Below the pieces are notes generated by a model. It worked only from the letters and a program-made list of their open reading frames with translations, had not been told where the DNA came from and made no database searches. The position numbers and the translations under genes are program-made. Of a stretch of 64,000 nucleotides of DNA, positions 54,964 through 63,810 are shown piece by piece. Origin of the DNA: JBBRYB01 sp038238115 (GTDB lineage Bacteria > Actinomycetota > Actinomycetes > Propionibacteriales > Nocardioidaceae); assembly GCA_038238115.1 (NCBI GenBank), contig JBBRYB010000015.1, positions 1 to 64,000 of the forward strand. Direction: 5' to 3'. The number at the start of each line of letters is the position of its first letter. The first letter of the stretch is position 1.

Positions 54964-56388
54964 TCAGATGTCGTAGTAGAGCTCGAATTCGTGGGGGTGA
55001 GGACGGAGCGCGACGGGCAGGACCTCGTAGGTCCGCTTGTACTCGATCCAGGTGTCGATCAGGTCAGGAGTAAAGACGCCACCCTCGAGGAGGAACTCGT
55101 GGTCGGCCTCCAGCGCGTCGAGCACCTCGGTCAGGGTCGCCGGGACGGTGGCGACGTCCTCGTGCTCGTCCGGAGGCAGCTCGTAGAGATCCTTGTCGAT
55201 CGGCGTCGGCGGCTCGATCTTGTTGCGGATGCCGTCCAGACCTGCCAGGAGCATCGCCGAGAACGCGAGGTAGGGGTTGGCTGACGGGTCGGGGCAGCGG
55301 AACTCGATCCGCTTCGCCTTCGGGTTGGCGCCCGTGATCGGGATGCGGATGCAGGCCGAGCGGTTGCGCTGGCTGTAGACGAGGTTGACCGGTGCCTCGA
55401 AGCCTGGCACCAAGCGGTGGTAGGAGTTCACTGTCGGGTTCGTGAAGGCCAACAGCGACGGAGCATGGCTGAGCAGCCCGCCGATGTACCACCGCGCGGT
55501 GTCGGACAGGCCGGCATATCCGGACTCGTCGTAGAACAACGGCGCGCCGTCGGCCCAGACCGACTGGTGGCAGTGCATGCCGGATCCGTTGTCACCGAAG
55601 ATCGGCTTGGGCATGAAGGTCGCCGTCTTGCCGTTTCGCCACGCGACGTTCTTGATGATGTACTTGAACTTCATCACGTTGTCGGCACTCTTGAGGAGCT
55701 CGTCGAAGCGGAAGTTGATCTCTGCCTGGCCCGCCGTGCCGACCTCGTGGTGCTGGCGCTCGACGAGCACACCGGAGAACTCCAGCTCCTTGGACATCTC
55801 GGCCCGAAGGTCGGCGAAATGGTCGACCGGCGCGACCGGGAAGTAGCCCCCCTTGTACTTGACCTTGTAACCCCGGTTGCCGCCCTCCTCCTCGCGGCCC
55901 GTGTTCCAGGCGCCGGCGACGGAGTCGATCGAGTAGAAGCCGGTGTTCTGCTTCGTCTCGAAGCGCACGTCGTCGAAGACGTAGAACTCCGCCTCAGGGG
56001 CGAAGTACGCCGTGTCGCCCACCCCCGTGCTCTTCAGATAGGCCTCCGCTTTGCGGGCGATGTTGCGCGGGTCGCGGCTGTAGGCCTCACCGGTCAGCGG
56101 ATCGTGGATGAAGAAGTTGACCACGAGGGTCTTGTCGGTGCGAAACGTGTCGAGGTACGCCGTGGTGACGTCCGGGAGGAGGGACATGTCCGACTCGTGG
56201 ATCGCCTGGAAGCCACGGATCGACGAGCCGTCGAATTGCAGGCCGTCGTCGAAGACGTCCGGCCCGAACGACGACACGGGCACCGTGAAGTGCTGCATGA
56301 CACCAGGCAGGTCGCAGAAGCGGACATCGACGAACTCGACGCCCTCATCCTCGATGTATCTCAACAACTCGTCGCGGTCGGCGAACAT
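54964..56388 (-). CDS. glnA: Glutamine synthetase type I (adenylylatable)
   Basis: The main ammonia-assimilating enzyme, 474 residues, forms a dodecamer. It starts MFADRDELLRYIEDEGVEFV at ATG 56388 behind a strong AAGGAGG. Motifs: LQFDGSSIRGFQ, PEAEFYVFD, HHEVGTAGQAEINFRF, GSGMHCHQSVW, YSQRNRSACIRIP, and Tyr402 in DKDLYELPPDE, the site modified by GlnE. Size and the DLYELP motif show a GSI-beta enzyme under adenylylation control. It is transcribed away from an RDD-domain gene and is not in an operon with glnE. Confidence 0.97.
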   Translation of the reverse strand: MFADRDELLRYIEDEGVEFVDVRFCDLPGVMQHFTVPVSSFGPDVFDDGLQFDGSSIRGFQAIHESDMSLLPDVTTAYLDTFRTDKTLVVNFFIHDPLTGEAYSRDPRNIARKAEAYLKSTGVGDTAYFAPEAEFYVFDDVRFETKQNTGFYSIDSVAGAWNTGREEEGGNRGYKVKYKGGYFPVAPVDHFADLRAEMSKELEFSGVLVERQHHEVGTAGQAEINFRFDELLKSADNVMKFKYIIKNVAWRNGKTATFMPKPIFGDNGSGMHCHQSVWADGAPLFYDESGYAGLSDTARWYIGGLLSHAPSLLAFTNPTVNSYHRLVPGFEAPVNLVYSQRNRSACIRIPITGANPKAKRIEFRCPDPSANPYLAFSAMLLAGLDGIRNKIEPPTPIDKDLYELPPDEHEDVATVPATLTEVLDALEADHEFLLEGGVFTPDLIDTWIEYKRTYEVLPVALRPHPHEFELYYDI

Positions 56389-56494
56389 CAATCCTCCTTG
56401 CGTGCCGGCACGGCCACGGCTGGCCGACCGGTCAATGGCCACGAGACTAGGAGCCGGCGATTTCCCGACCGTGTCTGCCGTGTTTCACCCGTGT

Positions 56495-56500
56495 TACGTT
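56495..56500 (+). promoter_or_regulatory. -10 element, leaderless RDD gene
   Basis: TACGTT lies 7 bases before the GTG at 56508. Confidence 0.5.
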
Positions 56501-56507
56501 GCCGTCC

Positions 56508-56930
56508 GTGGGGACATCGACCGACCGGGACTATCCAGGCAGCCGCCGCGGTCTGCCCGCATCCGGGTCCGGGGCCGTCGCTGGTTGGGGTCGCCGGCTG
56601 CTGGCACTGCTCATCGACTGGGTGCTGTCCATGCTGGTTGCCGGCATCTTCGTCGGCCAAGACGTGTGGACCGGCGGCGGCACGGCCCAGTGGGCGCCGC
56701 TGACTGTCTTCGGCGCGGAGGCCTGGCTGCTCACCGCCATCCTCGGCGGCTCGGCCGGCCAGCTGGTCCTGGGAGTGGTGATCCGGCGTACGTCGGGGCT
56801 GCCACTCGACCTGCTGCGCGCCCTGGTCCGCACCGTGTTGATCTGTCTGGTGATCCCGCCTCTCATCTACAACCGCGACCAGCAGGGGCTGCACGACCTC
56901 GCCGTCGGCTCGATCGCCGTACGCCGCTGA
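56508..56930 (+). CDS. RDD-family membrane protein
   Basis: The 140-residue protein begins with a short Pro/Gly-rich tail, then GWGRRLLALLIDWVLSMLVA with the conserved Arg and Asp of RDD domains, followed by two more helices (FGAEAWLLTAILGGSAGQ and RALVRTVLICLVIPPLIYN) and the closing QGLHDLAVGSIAV, where the second conserved Asp lies. RDD proteins beside glnA are common in actinobacteria; transport or ion exchange has been proposed. A GTG at 56508 fits a leaderless promoter. The frame stays open for 47 codons after the TGA. Confidence 0.88.
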   Translation: MGTSTDRDYPGSRRGLPASGSGAVAGWGRRLLALLIDWVLSMLVAGIFVGQDVWTGGGTAQWAPLTVFGAEAWLLTAILGGSAGQLVLGVVIRRTSGLPLDLLRALVRTVLICLVIPPLIYNRDQQGLHDLAVGSIAVRR

Positions 56931-57098
56931 GTCACCGTCGGGGCGGTTCGGGCGCGCAAGGGCGACCGCCACTGCGGCGGGGAGTTCTGGCTGGAGTGGC
57001 AGTCGGGCTCGCCGCACGGCCTGGAGCTCGACACTGCGCGCTATGTCGACGAGCTGCGGCTGGCCATCGGCTGACTGCCTCGATCGGCTGACCGCCTG

Positions 57099-57851
57099 TC
57101 AGCGAAGGCGGGACTGGCGCTGCCAGACGCGCGTCCACAGCCGTTGAGGCACCAGGCGGGCCAGTTTCATGCTCGCGGCCATCCGCAGTGGGAACACGAT
57201 CTCCGGCCGGGTCGACTCCAGACCGTCAGCGATCGCACGGGCAGCGGCGTCGACCTCGATGATGAACGGCATCGGGAACGTGTTGACCTTTGTCATCTCG
57301 GTGCGGACAAAGCCGGGGGACACCCACTGCACGGTAATACCAGCCGGCGCCAGGTCCGCGCGCAGGCTCTCCGCGAGGTTGAGCAGCGCCGCCTTGGTCG
57401 CGCCGTAGGCCTCGCTGCCGGGAATGCCGCGATATCCGGCAACCGAGGCGACGATGACGATCGTGCCCGCTCGGCGCTCCAGCATCCGGGGCAGCACTGC
57501 AGACAGACCGGAGCTCGTGCCCAGCAGATTGACCTCGACCTGTCGGCGGAAGGCGGCCGCGTCCCACGCCTGCACGTCGGTCTGACCCCACGCGCCGGCG
57601 TTGAAGACGACCATGTCGATCTCGCCGAGCGCGCCGCGCACGGCCTGCCCTGCGGCCAGCACGGCTTCGTGCTCGGTGACGTCGAGGGGCACGACCGTCA
57701 TCCGCCCCTGACTGACTTCGTCCAGGCGGTCCTTGCGCCGCGCCGATATCGCGACCGACGCGCCGCGGTCGGCGAGCTCGGTGGCGAGTGCCGCCCCGAT
57801 GCCGCTCGATGCTCCGGTGACCCAGATCCGGCGACCGTCGAGGCTGGTCAT
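57099..57851 (-). CDS. Short-chain dehydrogenase/reductase
   Basis: The 250-residue Rossmann protein has cofactor motif WVTGASSGIGAALATEL, Arg in AISARRKDRLDE suggesting NADP, DMVVFNAGAW (N-A-G), and catalytic Ser/Tyr/Lys in VIVASVAGYRG…EAYGATKAALL. The C-terminal part after PGFVRTEMTK is amphipathic, as in SDRs acting on fatty substrates. Its ATG (57851) overlaps the DUF1365 stop by four bases, so it is the last gene of a three-gene coupled unit with DUF1365 and an FAD protein. Confidence 0.9.
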   Translation of the reverse strand: MTSLDGRRIWVTGASSGIGAALATELADRGASVAISARRKDRLDEVSQGRMTVVPLDVTEHEAVLAAGQAVRGALGEIDMVVFNAGAWGQTDVQAWDAAAFRRQVEVNLLGTSSGLSAVLPRMLERRAGTIVIVASVAGYRGIPGSEAYGATKAALLNLAESLRADLAPAGITVQWVSPGFVRTEMTKVNTFPMPFIIEVDAAARAIADGLESTRPEIVFPLRMAASMKLARLVPQRLWTRVWQRQSRLR

Positions 57852-58642
57852 CGCGATCCCTGCTGTTCTGAGTGCGATGTACGCCGTACGACGGGAAGCC
57901 GCTTGATCCAGAGCCACAGGCCGTGCACGCGGATAAGCGCTGCCACCCGCTGCGGCATGAGGGGCTGGGTGAGCGCCACCTGGAGGATGCGCCAGGTCGT
58001 GATCGGCATCGGCCGGCCCGTGAAGCTGCCGGTGAAGCTCACCTTGTCGTCTTGCTTCAACGTGACAAACGCCCCGACCGAGTTGTCCTCGAGCACGAAC
58101 TTGAGGCGGTAGTCACCGAAGACGCCGAAGAAGGGAGACACGTAGAACTCCTTGTCGGCCGTTCCTGCGCCGTGCTGGTCCACGTCGACCACATAGCCAT
58201 GGCGCTCGCCATACGTGTTGTGCACCTCGGCGAGCACGCCCTCGAGCGATCCGTCAGCGGCATAGCACCAGTAGACGGTGAGCGGGTCGAAGACGTAGCC
58301 CAGGGTCCGGGCGTTCACCAACATGATGATGCGGTGCGCGGACCACGACACCCTTTGCGCGGCGAGGAAGTCGCGGACGTTCTGCCCCAGTGGCCGCTCG
58401 GGTGAGCCGAGGTGGTCACGAGACTGGAACGACACGAGCCCCCGAAGCAGCCGGGGCGCGACATCGGGTTGGTCGACGTCGATGAGCCATTGGTGGGCCC
58501 GGTAGTGAAACGAGTGCTTGATGGGATGGAACCGGGCGTGGCGAACCTCGCCCTTGACCAGTGCAGGGACGCGATGCCGACTCCGGACCTGGCCGCGTGT
58601 GGACGCGGCGGCAGCCGTCAGGGTGCTGTCTGGCTCGGTCAC
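57848..58642 (-). CDS. DUF1365 protein
   Basis: The 264-residue protein belongs to DUF1365: GEVRHARFHPIKHSFHYRAH, PLTVYWCYAADGSLEGVLAE, VHNTYGERHGYV, and EFYVSPFFGVFGDYRLKF. The family is almost always encoded beside an FAD amine-oxidase-like protein and a cyclopropane-fatty-acid-synthase homologue, so a role in modifying unsaturated membrane fatty acids is inferred; no reaction is proven. GTG start at 58642, four bases after the FAD gene stop. Confidence 0.9.
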   Translation of the reverse strand: MTEPDSTLTAAAASTRGQVRSRHRVPALVKGEVRHARFHPIKHSFHYRAHQWLIDVDQPDVAPRLLRGLVSFQSRDHLGSPERPLGQNVRDFLAAQRVSWSAHRIIMLVNARTLGYVFDPLTVYWCYAADGSLEGVLAEVHNTYGERHGYVVDVDQHGAGTADKEFYVSPFFGVFGDYRLKFVLEDNSVGAFVTLKQDDKVSFTGSFTGRPMPITTWRILQVALTQPLMPQRVAALIRVHGLWLWIKRLPVVRRTSHSEQQGSR

Positions 58643-58646
58643 GGCG

Positions 58647-59909
58647 TCACCATGTCACGCCGAAGTGGGCAGCGGCCCCGACGCCGGCCCGGCAGCCGTC
58701 CTCGTGGAACCCCCACCCGTGGTATGCACCGGCATAGGTGGTCCTCGTGGTCGACAGGGTGGGCAGCCGACGCTGGGCGGCCACCGAAGCCGTGCTGAAG
58801 ATCGGGTGTGTGTAGTCCACCGTGGCCAGCACCAGGTCGGGGTCCACCTCGCTTGAGCCGTTGAGCGTTACGACCAGCGGGTAGCGCTCGTTGTGGCCCT
58901 GGAGCCGGTTCATCCAGTAGCTGACCTGCACCTGGTCCGAGCGCTCGTTGCATGCCGAGAGCCGAAAGTTCCAGCTGGCACGCTCTTCGACGCGTGAGGG
59001 CAGGACCGAGAGATCCGTGTGGAGCTGGGTCGGGTTGGCCGAATATCCGAAGGCTCCGAGCACCTCGAACTCGACGTCGCTGGGATCGCTCAGCAGGTGC
59101 AGGGCGTCGTCGGCGTGGGTGGCGACGACGACCCGATCGAAGTCGTGCTGTACTCCGGCCGCGTCCGTGACCACCACACCGTCATCCTTGCGTGCGATGG
59201 CGGTGACCGGGCTGGCGGCGCGGACGTCAGCCAGCCGGTCACCAACCTTGTCAACGTAGGTCTTGGAGCCACCTTCGACGACGTACCACTGCGGTGCGTC
59301 ACCCGGCTCGAGGAAACCGTGGTTGGACAAGAAGGCGAACAGGTAGGCGGCCGGGTAGCCCATCGCGTCGTGGTTACCGCTTGACCAAACACACGAGACG
59401 AGGGGCAGTGCGTAGTGGGCGATGAAGTGCTCGCGGAAGTGGTGCCGCTGGAGGAAGTCGCCGTACGTCTCGAGCGACGACGGGTCGTGGCGGAGGTGGG
59501 AGAGCGCGAGCTTCTGGAAGCGTCGTACGCCGACGAGCAGTCGCCAGAACGCGGGATCGAGCAGGCGGCGCTTCTGCGCGAAGATCCCTCGAGCGCCGCG
59601 ACCGCCAACATAGCCGAGACCGCACTCGTCGCACGAGATCCCCATGCTCATCTCGGTCGGCTTCGTCGCGACACCGAGCTCGGTGAAGAGCCGTCGGAGC
59701 AGGGGGTAGGTGCGGTCGTTGAGCACGATGAACCCGGAGTCGACCGACGTGTGGTCATCGCCGGTGGGGACCCGGTGCGTGTGTGCATGCCCACCGAGGC
59801 GATCCTCGCGCTCGAACAGCGTGACGTGATGGGTGCGCTGCAGCAGGTAGGCGGCGGTGAGACCCGAGATCCCGGCCCCGACAACTGCCACGCGGGGCTG
59901 GGACGTCAT
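58647..59909 (-). CDS. FAD-dependent amine-oxidase-like protein
   Basis: The 420-residue flavoprotein has VAVVGAGISGLTAAYLLQRT (FAD ADP-binding fold) and LFEREDRLGGHAHTHRVP, DSGFIVLNDRTYPLLRRLFT, CVWSSGNHDAMGYPAAYLFA, and a final YAGAYHGWGFHEDG FAD motif. This group, earlier called 'NAD/FAD-binding protein', accompanies DUF1365 and CFA-like genes; a desaturase or isomerase acting on lipid chains has been shown for relatives in furan fatty acid synthesis (as I recall). ATG 59909 follows TAGGCT by seven bases (leaderless). Confidence 0.88.
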   Translation of the reverse strand: MTSQPRVAVVGAGISGLTAAYLLQRTHHVTLFEREDRLGGHAHTHRVPTGDDHTSVDSGFIVLNDRTYPLLRRLFTELGVATKPTEMSMGISCDECGLGYVGGRGARGIFAQKRRLLDPAFWRLLVGVRRFQKLALSHLRHDPSSLETYGDFLQRHHFREHFIAHYALPLVSCVWSSGNHDAMGYPAAYLFAFLSNHGFLEPGDAPQWYVVEGGSKTYVDKVGDRLADVRAASPVTAIARKDDGVVVTDAAGVQHDFDRVVVATHADDALHLLSDPSDVEFEVLGAFGYSANPTQLHTDLSVLPSRVEERASWNFRLSACNERSDQVQVSYWMNRLQGHNERYPLVVTLNGSSEVDPDLVLATVDYTHPIFSTASVAAQRRLPTLSTTRTTYAGAYHGWGFHEDGCRAGVGAAAHFGVTW

Positions 59910-59916
59910 GCGGGGG

Positions 59917-59922
59917 AGCCTA
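59917..59922 (-). promoter_or_regulatory. -10 element, leaderless FAD-protein gene
   Basis: TAGGCT ends 7 bases before the ATG at 59909, giving the FAD-DUF1365-SDR unit its own promoter. Confidence 0.55.
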
Positions 59923-60013
59923 TCCGGGGATCGCAGGGGTGGCGGAAGTATCTATCAGGTGATTCGTCGCCAGATCGCGTGCGGATTGGCGGTGCCGTCG
60001 GTCGAGCGGGCGA

Positions 60014-60709
60014 TCAGCGCCCTCGCATGGTCTGGCGGGCCTGTTTCATGCTCGTCGGCACCGGCCCCTTGGGGACCGGGAGCTGGGGCCGCATCGCGTC
60101 GAGTGCCTTGAGCCGCTGCAGCACGTCGGTGACGTCGGCGGGGGTGATGTTGCGGGGGAGCTTCATGATGCGCTTGGACAGCTTCTTGACGGGTGTGGCG
60201 TCACCACCGACCTCGCCGACGACCATGTCGTAGATGGGTGTCTCGCCCACGACCCGCGCGTGCTTCTTCTTCTCGACTCCCAACAGGTGCCGGACCCGCG
60301 CCTCGTTGCCCTCACCGATCAGCACCACGCCCGGTCGGCCGACCACCCGGTGCACGAGGTCCTGGTTCTTGGTGACCGCGACGGCCGTCTGGACCTGCCA
60401 ACCTCGGCGCAGCACCCCCAGGGCGGCGGCCGCGGCGCCAGGACGCCCCTCGACCTGCGCGTAGGCGGTCTTCTCGGCGCGGCGTCCGAACACGACCAGC
60501 CAGGCCAGCACGCCGGATGAGATGCCGACAACCACGCCGGCGATCGGGTGCACCAACAACCAGAAGATCGCGCCGACGACTACGCCGACGCCTAGTAGCC
60601 ATGCCAAGCAGACGAGGCCGACGCGCTTGTCGTGCTCACTGGTGATCCGGTAGGCCTGGATCAGCTTCCTGATCGCGCCCTGTTTCTTGGTGCCGGTGTC
60701 CTTCGCCAT
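60014..60709 (-). CDS. DUF4191 membrane protein
   Basis: The 231-residue protein has two membrane helices (LVCLAWLLGVGVVVGAIFWL and IAGVVVGISSGVLAWLVVFG, about residues 33-75). A soluble domain follows, with VEGRPGAAAAALGVLRRGWQ, NQDLVHRVVGRPGVVLIGEG and MKLPRNITPADVTDVLQRLK. This is the DUF4191 family, found just downstream of lipA across actinobacteria. Function unknown. The ATG at 60709 follows an AGAAGGCGG site. It has a basic C-terminus. Confidence 0.92.
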   Translation of the reverse strand: MAKDTGTKKQGAIRKLIQAYRITSEHDKRVGLVCLAWLLGVGVVVGAIFWLLVHPIAGVVVGISSGVLAWLVVFGRRAEKTAYAQVEGRPGAAAAALGVLRRGWQVQTAVAVTKNQDLVHRVVGRPGVVLIGEGNEARVRHLLGVEKKKHARVVGETPIYDMVVGEVGGDATPVKKLSKRIMKLPRNITPADVTDVLQRLKALDAMRPQLPVPKGPVPTSMKQARQTMRGR

Positions 60710-60774
60710 CAATGGCCGCCTTCTTCTTGGCTCTGCGTCGAGCGGTTGCGTGTGCCGTGCCGCGCGGTCCGGGC

Positions 60775-61716
60775 TCAGTGCCCGGCCCCGACCAGCCGTC
60801 GTGACTCCAGAGCCTGGTGGTAGAGGCGCCCGGCGCGGTACGACGACCGCACCATCGGTCCGCTCATCGCCCCGGCAAAGCCGAGGGCCAGCGCCTCGTC
60901 GCGCAGCTCGACGAACTCCTCGGGCTTGACCCAGCGCTCGACCCGGTGGTGACGCACCGACGGGCGCAGGTACTGCGTGATCGTGATGAGGTCGGTGCCG
61001 ACCGAGCGCAGGTCCCCGAGCGCCGCGGTGATCTCCTCGCGCGTCTCGCCCATGCCGAGGATCAGGTTGGACTTCGTGACGAGCCCGGCCCGCCGGGCCT
61101 GGTCGATGACGTCGAGCGATCGTTCGTAGCGAAAGCCTGGCCGGATCCGCCGGAAGATGCGCGGCACTGTCTCGATGTTGTGGGCGAACACCTCGGGGGC
61201 GGCGTCGAACAGCTGCCCCAGGAAGTCGGCCCTGCCGCTGAAGTCAGGCGCGAGCATCTCGACGCCGACACCAGGGTTGAGTGCGTGGATCTGGCGGATG
61301 GTCTCGGCATAAAGCCAGGCCCCCTCGTCCTCGAGGTCGTCGCGGCATACCCCGGTCACCGTGGCGTGGCGCAGCTGCATGGCGCGGACGCTCTCGGCCA
61401 CCCGCAGCGGCTCACCCTCGTCGAGCGGTGCCGGCCGGCCGGTGTCGATCTGGCAGAAGTCGCACCGCCGAGTGCACTGGTCGCCGCCGATGAGAAACGT
61501 CGCCTCGCGGACCTCCCAGCATTCGAAGATGTTGGGACAGCCCGCCTCCTGGCACACCGTGTGCAGGCCCTCGCGTTTGACCAGAGCCTGCAGCTCGCTG
61601 TATTCCGGGCCCATCGTGGCGCGCGTCTTGATCCAGGCGGGCTTCTTCTCGATGGGGGTTTCGGCGTTGCGCACCTCGAGGCGCAACATCCTTCGTCCTT
61701 CGGGCGAGATCGTCAC
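60775..61716 (-). CDS. lipA: Lipoyl synthase
   Basis: LipA inserts two sulfurs into octanoyl chains on lipoyl domains by radical SAM chemistry. The 313-residue protein has the auxiliary cluster CQEAGCPNIFECW, radical-SAM CTRRCDFCQIDTG, VTGVCRDDLEDEGA, and the C-terminal R-S-S-Y (MVRSSYRAG) that contacts the auxiliary cluster. GTG 61716 is preceded six bases by TACCCT (leaderless); a longer start at 61743 is unlikely. It follows lipB. Confidence 0.96.
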   Translation of the reverse strand: MTISPEGRRMLRLEVRNAETPIEKKPAWIKTRATMGPEYSELQALVKREGLHTVCQEAGCPNIFECWEVREATFLIGGDQCTRRCDFCQIDTGRPAPLDEGEPLRVAESVRAMQLRHATVTGVCRDDLEDEGAWLYAETIRQIHALNPGVGVEMLAPDFSGRADFLGQLFDAAPEVFAHNIETVPRIFRRIRPGFRYERSLDVIDQARRAGLVTKSNLILGMGETREEITAALGDLRSVGTDLITITQYLRPSVRHHRVERWVKPEEFVELRDEALALGFAGAMSGPMVRSSYRAGRLYHQALESRRLVGAGH

Positions 61717-61722
61717 GTGCCC

Positions 61723-61728
61723 AGGGTA
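61723..61728 (-). promoter_or_regulatory. -10 element, leaderless lipA
   Basis: TACCCT ends 6 bases before the GTG at 61716. Confidence 0.6.
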
Positions 61729-61794
61729 CGCGCAGTCCGGCACGCCTCATGTCGGCCGGAAGGCGGATCAGACCGGGTCGCGTCGAAATGTCGC

Positions 61795-62535
61795 TCAGAG
61801 GTCTGGCGACCGGTCGTACGGCGACCAGCCCAACAGGTCGCGCAGGTGGTACTGGACATGTGGCACCGCCTCGCCGACACCCACGTCGCGGCTCAGCTCG
61901 GCGCTCAGGGTGGTCACGGCGGCGTCACGAATGCCGCAAGGCACGATCGCGTCGTAGGCGTCCAGGGAGTTGTCACAGTTGAGGGCCAGACCGTGCATGG
62001 TGACACGGCGAGACACCCGCACCCCGAGGGCGGCGACCTTGCGCTGGGGACGAAGACCGTCGGCGGCCAGCCAGACACCGCTACGCCCCTTGACGCGCCC
62101 GGTGGCAAGGCCGAGGTCCGCGCACACCCGGATGAGCGCCTCCTCGAGCCGCCGGACGAAGTCGACGACGTAGACGTGCTCGGGAAGCTTGGTGATCGGA
62201 TATCCGACGAGCTGGCCGGGACCGTGCCAGGTGATCTTGCCGCCGCGGTCGACCTCGACGACCGGCGTACCGTCGACGGGCCGGTCCTGAGCCTCGGTTC
62301 GCTTGCCCGCGGTATAGACCGGTGTGTGCTCCAACAGCCACACCACGTCGCCGATCTCGTCGGCGACCCGCTGAGCGTGCAGGGCCCGCTGGGCCTGCCA
62401 GCCGGCCCGGTAGTCGACGGCGTTGCGTCCGAAGCCGCCGAGGCGCATGCCGAGACTCACGGTCGCCGACCGCTTCTGCTTCTGCGCTGCCATCCGGAGC
62501 GGCTGATCGGCGATCACCACTCCATCTTGCCTCAT
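61795..62535 (-). CDS. lipB: Lipoyl(octanoyl) transferase
   Basis: LipB moves octanoyl from acyl-carrier protein to lipoyl domains. The 246-residue protein has the signature DRGGKITWHGPGQLVGYPI, VWLLEHTPVYTAGK, ALNCDNSLDAYDAIVPCGI with the catalytic Cys, and a matching Lys in RKVAALGV. The ATG at 62535 overlaps the CFA-like gene's stop (ATGA), giving about 35 extra N-terminal residues compared with E. coli; an internal ATG (about residue 17 of this frame) is a candidate for the true start. Confidence 0.94.
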   Translation of the reverse strand: MRQDGVVIADQPLRMAAQKQKRSATVSLGMRLGGFGRNAVDYRAGWQAQRALHAQRVADEIGDVVWLLEHTPVYTAGKRTEAQDRPVDGTPVVEVDRGGKITWHGPGQLVGYPITKLPEHVYVVDFVRRLEEALIRVCADLGLATGRVKGRSGVWLAADGLRPQRKVAALGVRVSRRVTMHGLALNCDNSLDAYDAIVPCGIRDAAVTTLSAELSRDVGVGEAVPHVQYHLRDLLGWSPYDRSPDL

Positions 62536-63797
62536 CGCTCAGCAGGTCTCTCGAACCTGATCTGACTCACTCCCAGGTAGCGCGAGGCGAAGCCGGCCTC
62601 GCAGTAGGCGAGGTAGAACTCCCAGGTACGCCGGAAGGCCTCGTCGAAGCCCTGCCGGCTGATCGACTCCCAGTTGGCATTGAACTGGTCACGCCACCGG
62701 TGCAACGTCTCCGCGTAATGCAAGCCCAGGTCGCGTCGATCGGTGACCCGTAGCCGGGTGCCGGCCGCGCACACCGCCTCGATCGCCTCCAGCGACGGGA
62801 TCAGGCCGCCCGGGAAGATGTGCTTCTGGATCCAGCCGTAGGAGTTCCGGGTCTCGATCAGCCGCTGGTGACTCATCAGGATCGCCTGGATCGCGACCCG
62901 CCCCCCTGGCGCCAGATGAGCGTCGATCGTGGCGAAGTAGCTCGGCCAGAACTCCTCGCCGACGGCCTCGATCATCTCGATGCTCACGATCGCGTCGAAC
63001 TCGCCGACCACGTCGCGATAGTCGACGATCCGAACCTCCGCGAGGTGGTCGAGGCCACGCTCCTTGATGCGCTCGGTGGCGAGTTCGGCTTGCTCCTGTG
63101 ACAGCGTGATCGAGGTGACCAGGGCGCCGCGCTCCGCCGCGCGGATGGCCAGCGACCCCCAGCCGGAGCCGATCTCCAGCAGACGGGTGCCGTCGCCCAC
63201 GTCGGCGTAGTCGAGGATGCCGTCGAGCTTGCGGAGCTGGGCGGTCTCGAGTGACTCGGACGCCATGTTGCCTGGCGCCGTGGCGTGAGGCTCGGTTTCG
63301 AACCACGCGGAGGAGTAGGTCATCGTGGCGTCGAGGAACGCGCTGAACAGCGCGTTGGACATGTCGTAGTGTGCCTCGATGTTGGACTTCGAGCCGTCCC
63401 GGGTGTTGCTGGTATGGCGGGGGAGCTTGCGGTCGATGACCCCGCGCATCCGTCGCAGCGATGCGGGCATGAGCTCGGCCACCTGGGTCGCGAAGGGCGT
63501 GAGCAGCTCGGCAAGGTCGGTCCCGTCGCCGGCCCTCCAGTCGCCGGCGACGTACGCCTCCCCGAAGGCCATCTTGGCGTCGGTGCCCAGCCGCCGGTAG
63601 AAGCTCGCGGGATCGACCACCTCGAAGACGGGCGCCCGTCCAGGCGCCGGGCCCCAGGCCGTCCCGTCCGGGAACTCGAAGCGGACGTCGACCCGCCTGG
63701 CCGCGATCTTGACCACCGAACGCGCCACTCTGGCGGCAACCGCGGCATACAACTCAGACAACGAACCGGACCCATCTCTCGTCGTGGCTGTCGACAC
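62532..63797 (-). CDS. Cyclopropane-fatty-acid-phospholipid synthase family protein
   Basis: The 421-residue SAM enzyme acts on double bonds of phospholipid acyl chains. It has an N-terminal lipid-binding part (YRRLGTDAKMAFGEAYVAGD), then EAHYDMSNALFSAFLDATMT, SAM motif LLEIGSGWGSLAIRAAERGA, SIEMIEAVGEEFW and HIFPGGLIPSLEAIE. Members make cyclopropane or methyl-branched acids; a FAD partner is encoded nearby. GTG 63797 lies seven bases after TAACCT (leaderless). It is followed by lipB with stop/start overlap. Confidence 0.93.
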   Translation of the reverse strand: MSTATTRDGSGSLSELYAAVAARVARSVVKIAARRVDVRFEFPDGTAWGPAPGRAPVFEVVDPASFYRRLGTDAKMAFGEAYVAGDWRAGDGTDLAELLTPFATQVAELMPASLRRMRGVIDRKLPRHTSNTRDGSKSNIEAHYDMSNALFSAFLDATMTYSSAWFETEPHATAPGNMASESLETAQLRKLDGILDYADVGDGTRLLEIGSGWGSLAIRAAERGALVTSITLSQEQAELATERIKERGLDHLAEVRIVDYRDVVGEFDAIVSIEMIEAVGEEFWPSYFATIDAHLAPGGRVAIQAILMSHQRLIETRNSYGWIQKHIFPGGLIPSLEAIEAVCAAGTRLRVTDRRDLGLHYAETLHRWRDQFNANWESISRQGFDEAFRRTWEFYLAYCEAGFASRYLGVSQIRFERPAER

Positions 63798-63804
63798 AGC
63801 ACCC

Positions 63805-63810
63805 AGGTTA
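63805..63810 (-). promoter_or_regulatory. -10 element, leaderless CFA-like gene
   Basis: TAACCT ends 7 bases before the GTG at 63797. Confidence 0.6.

Noticed and set aside
55417..56703. 428-codon plus-strand frame
   Set aside because: Antisense of glnA; no family motif.
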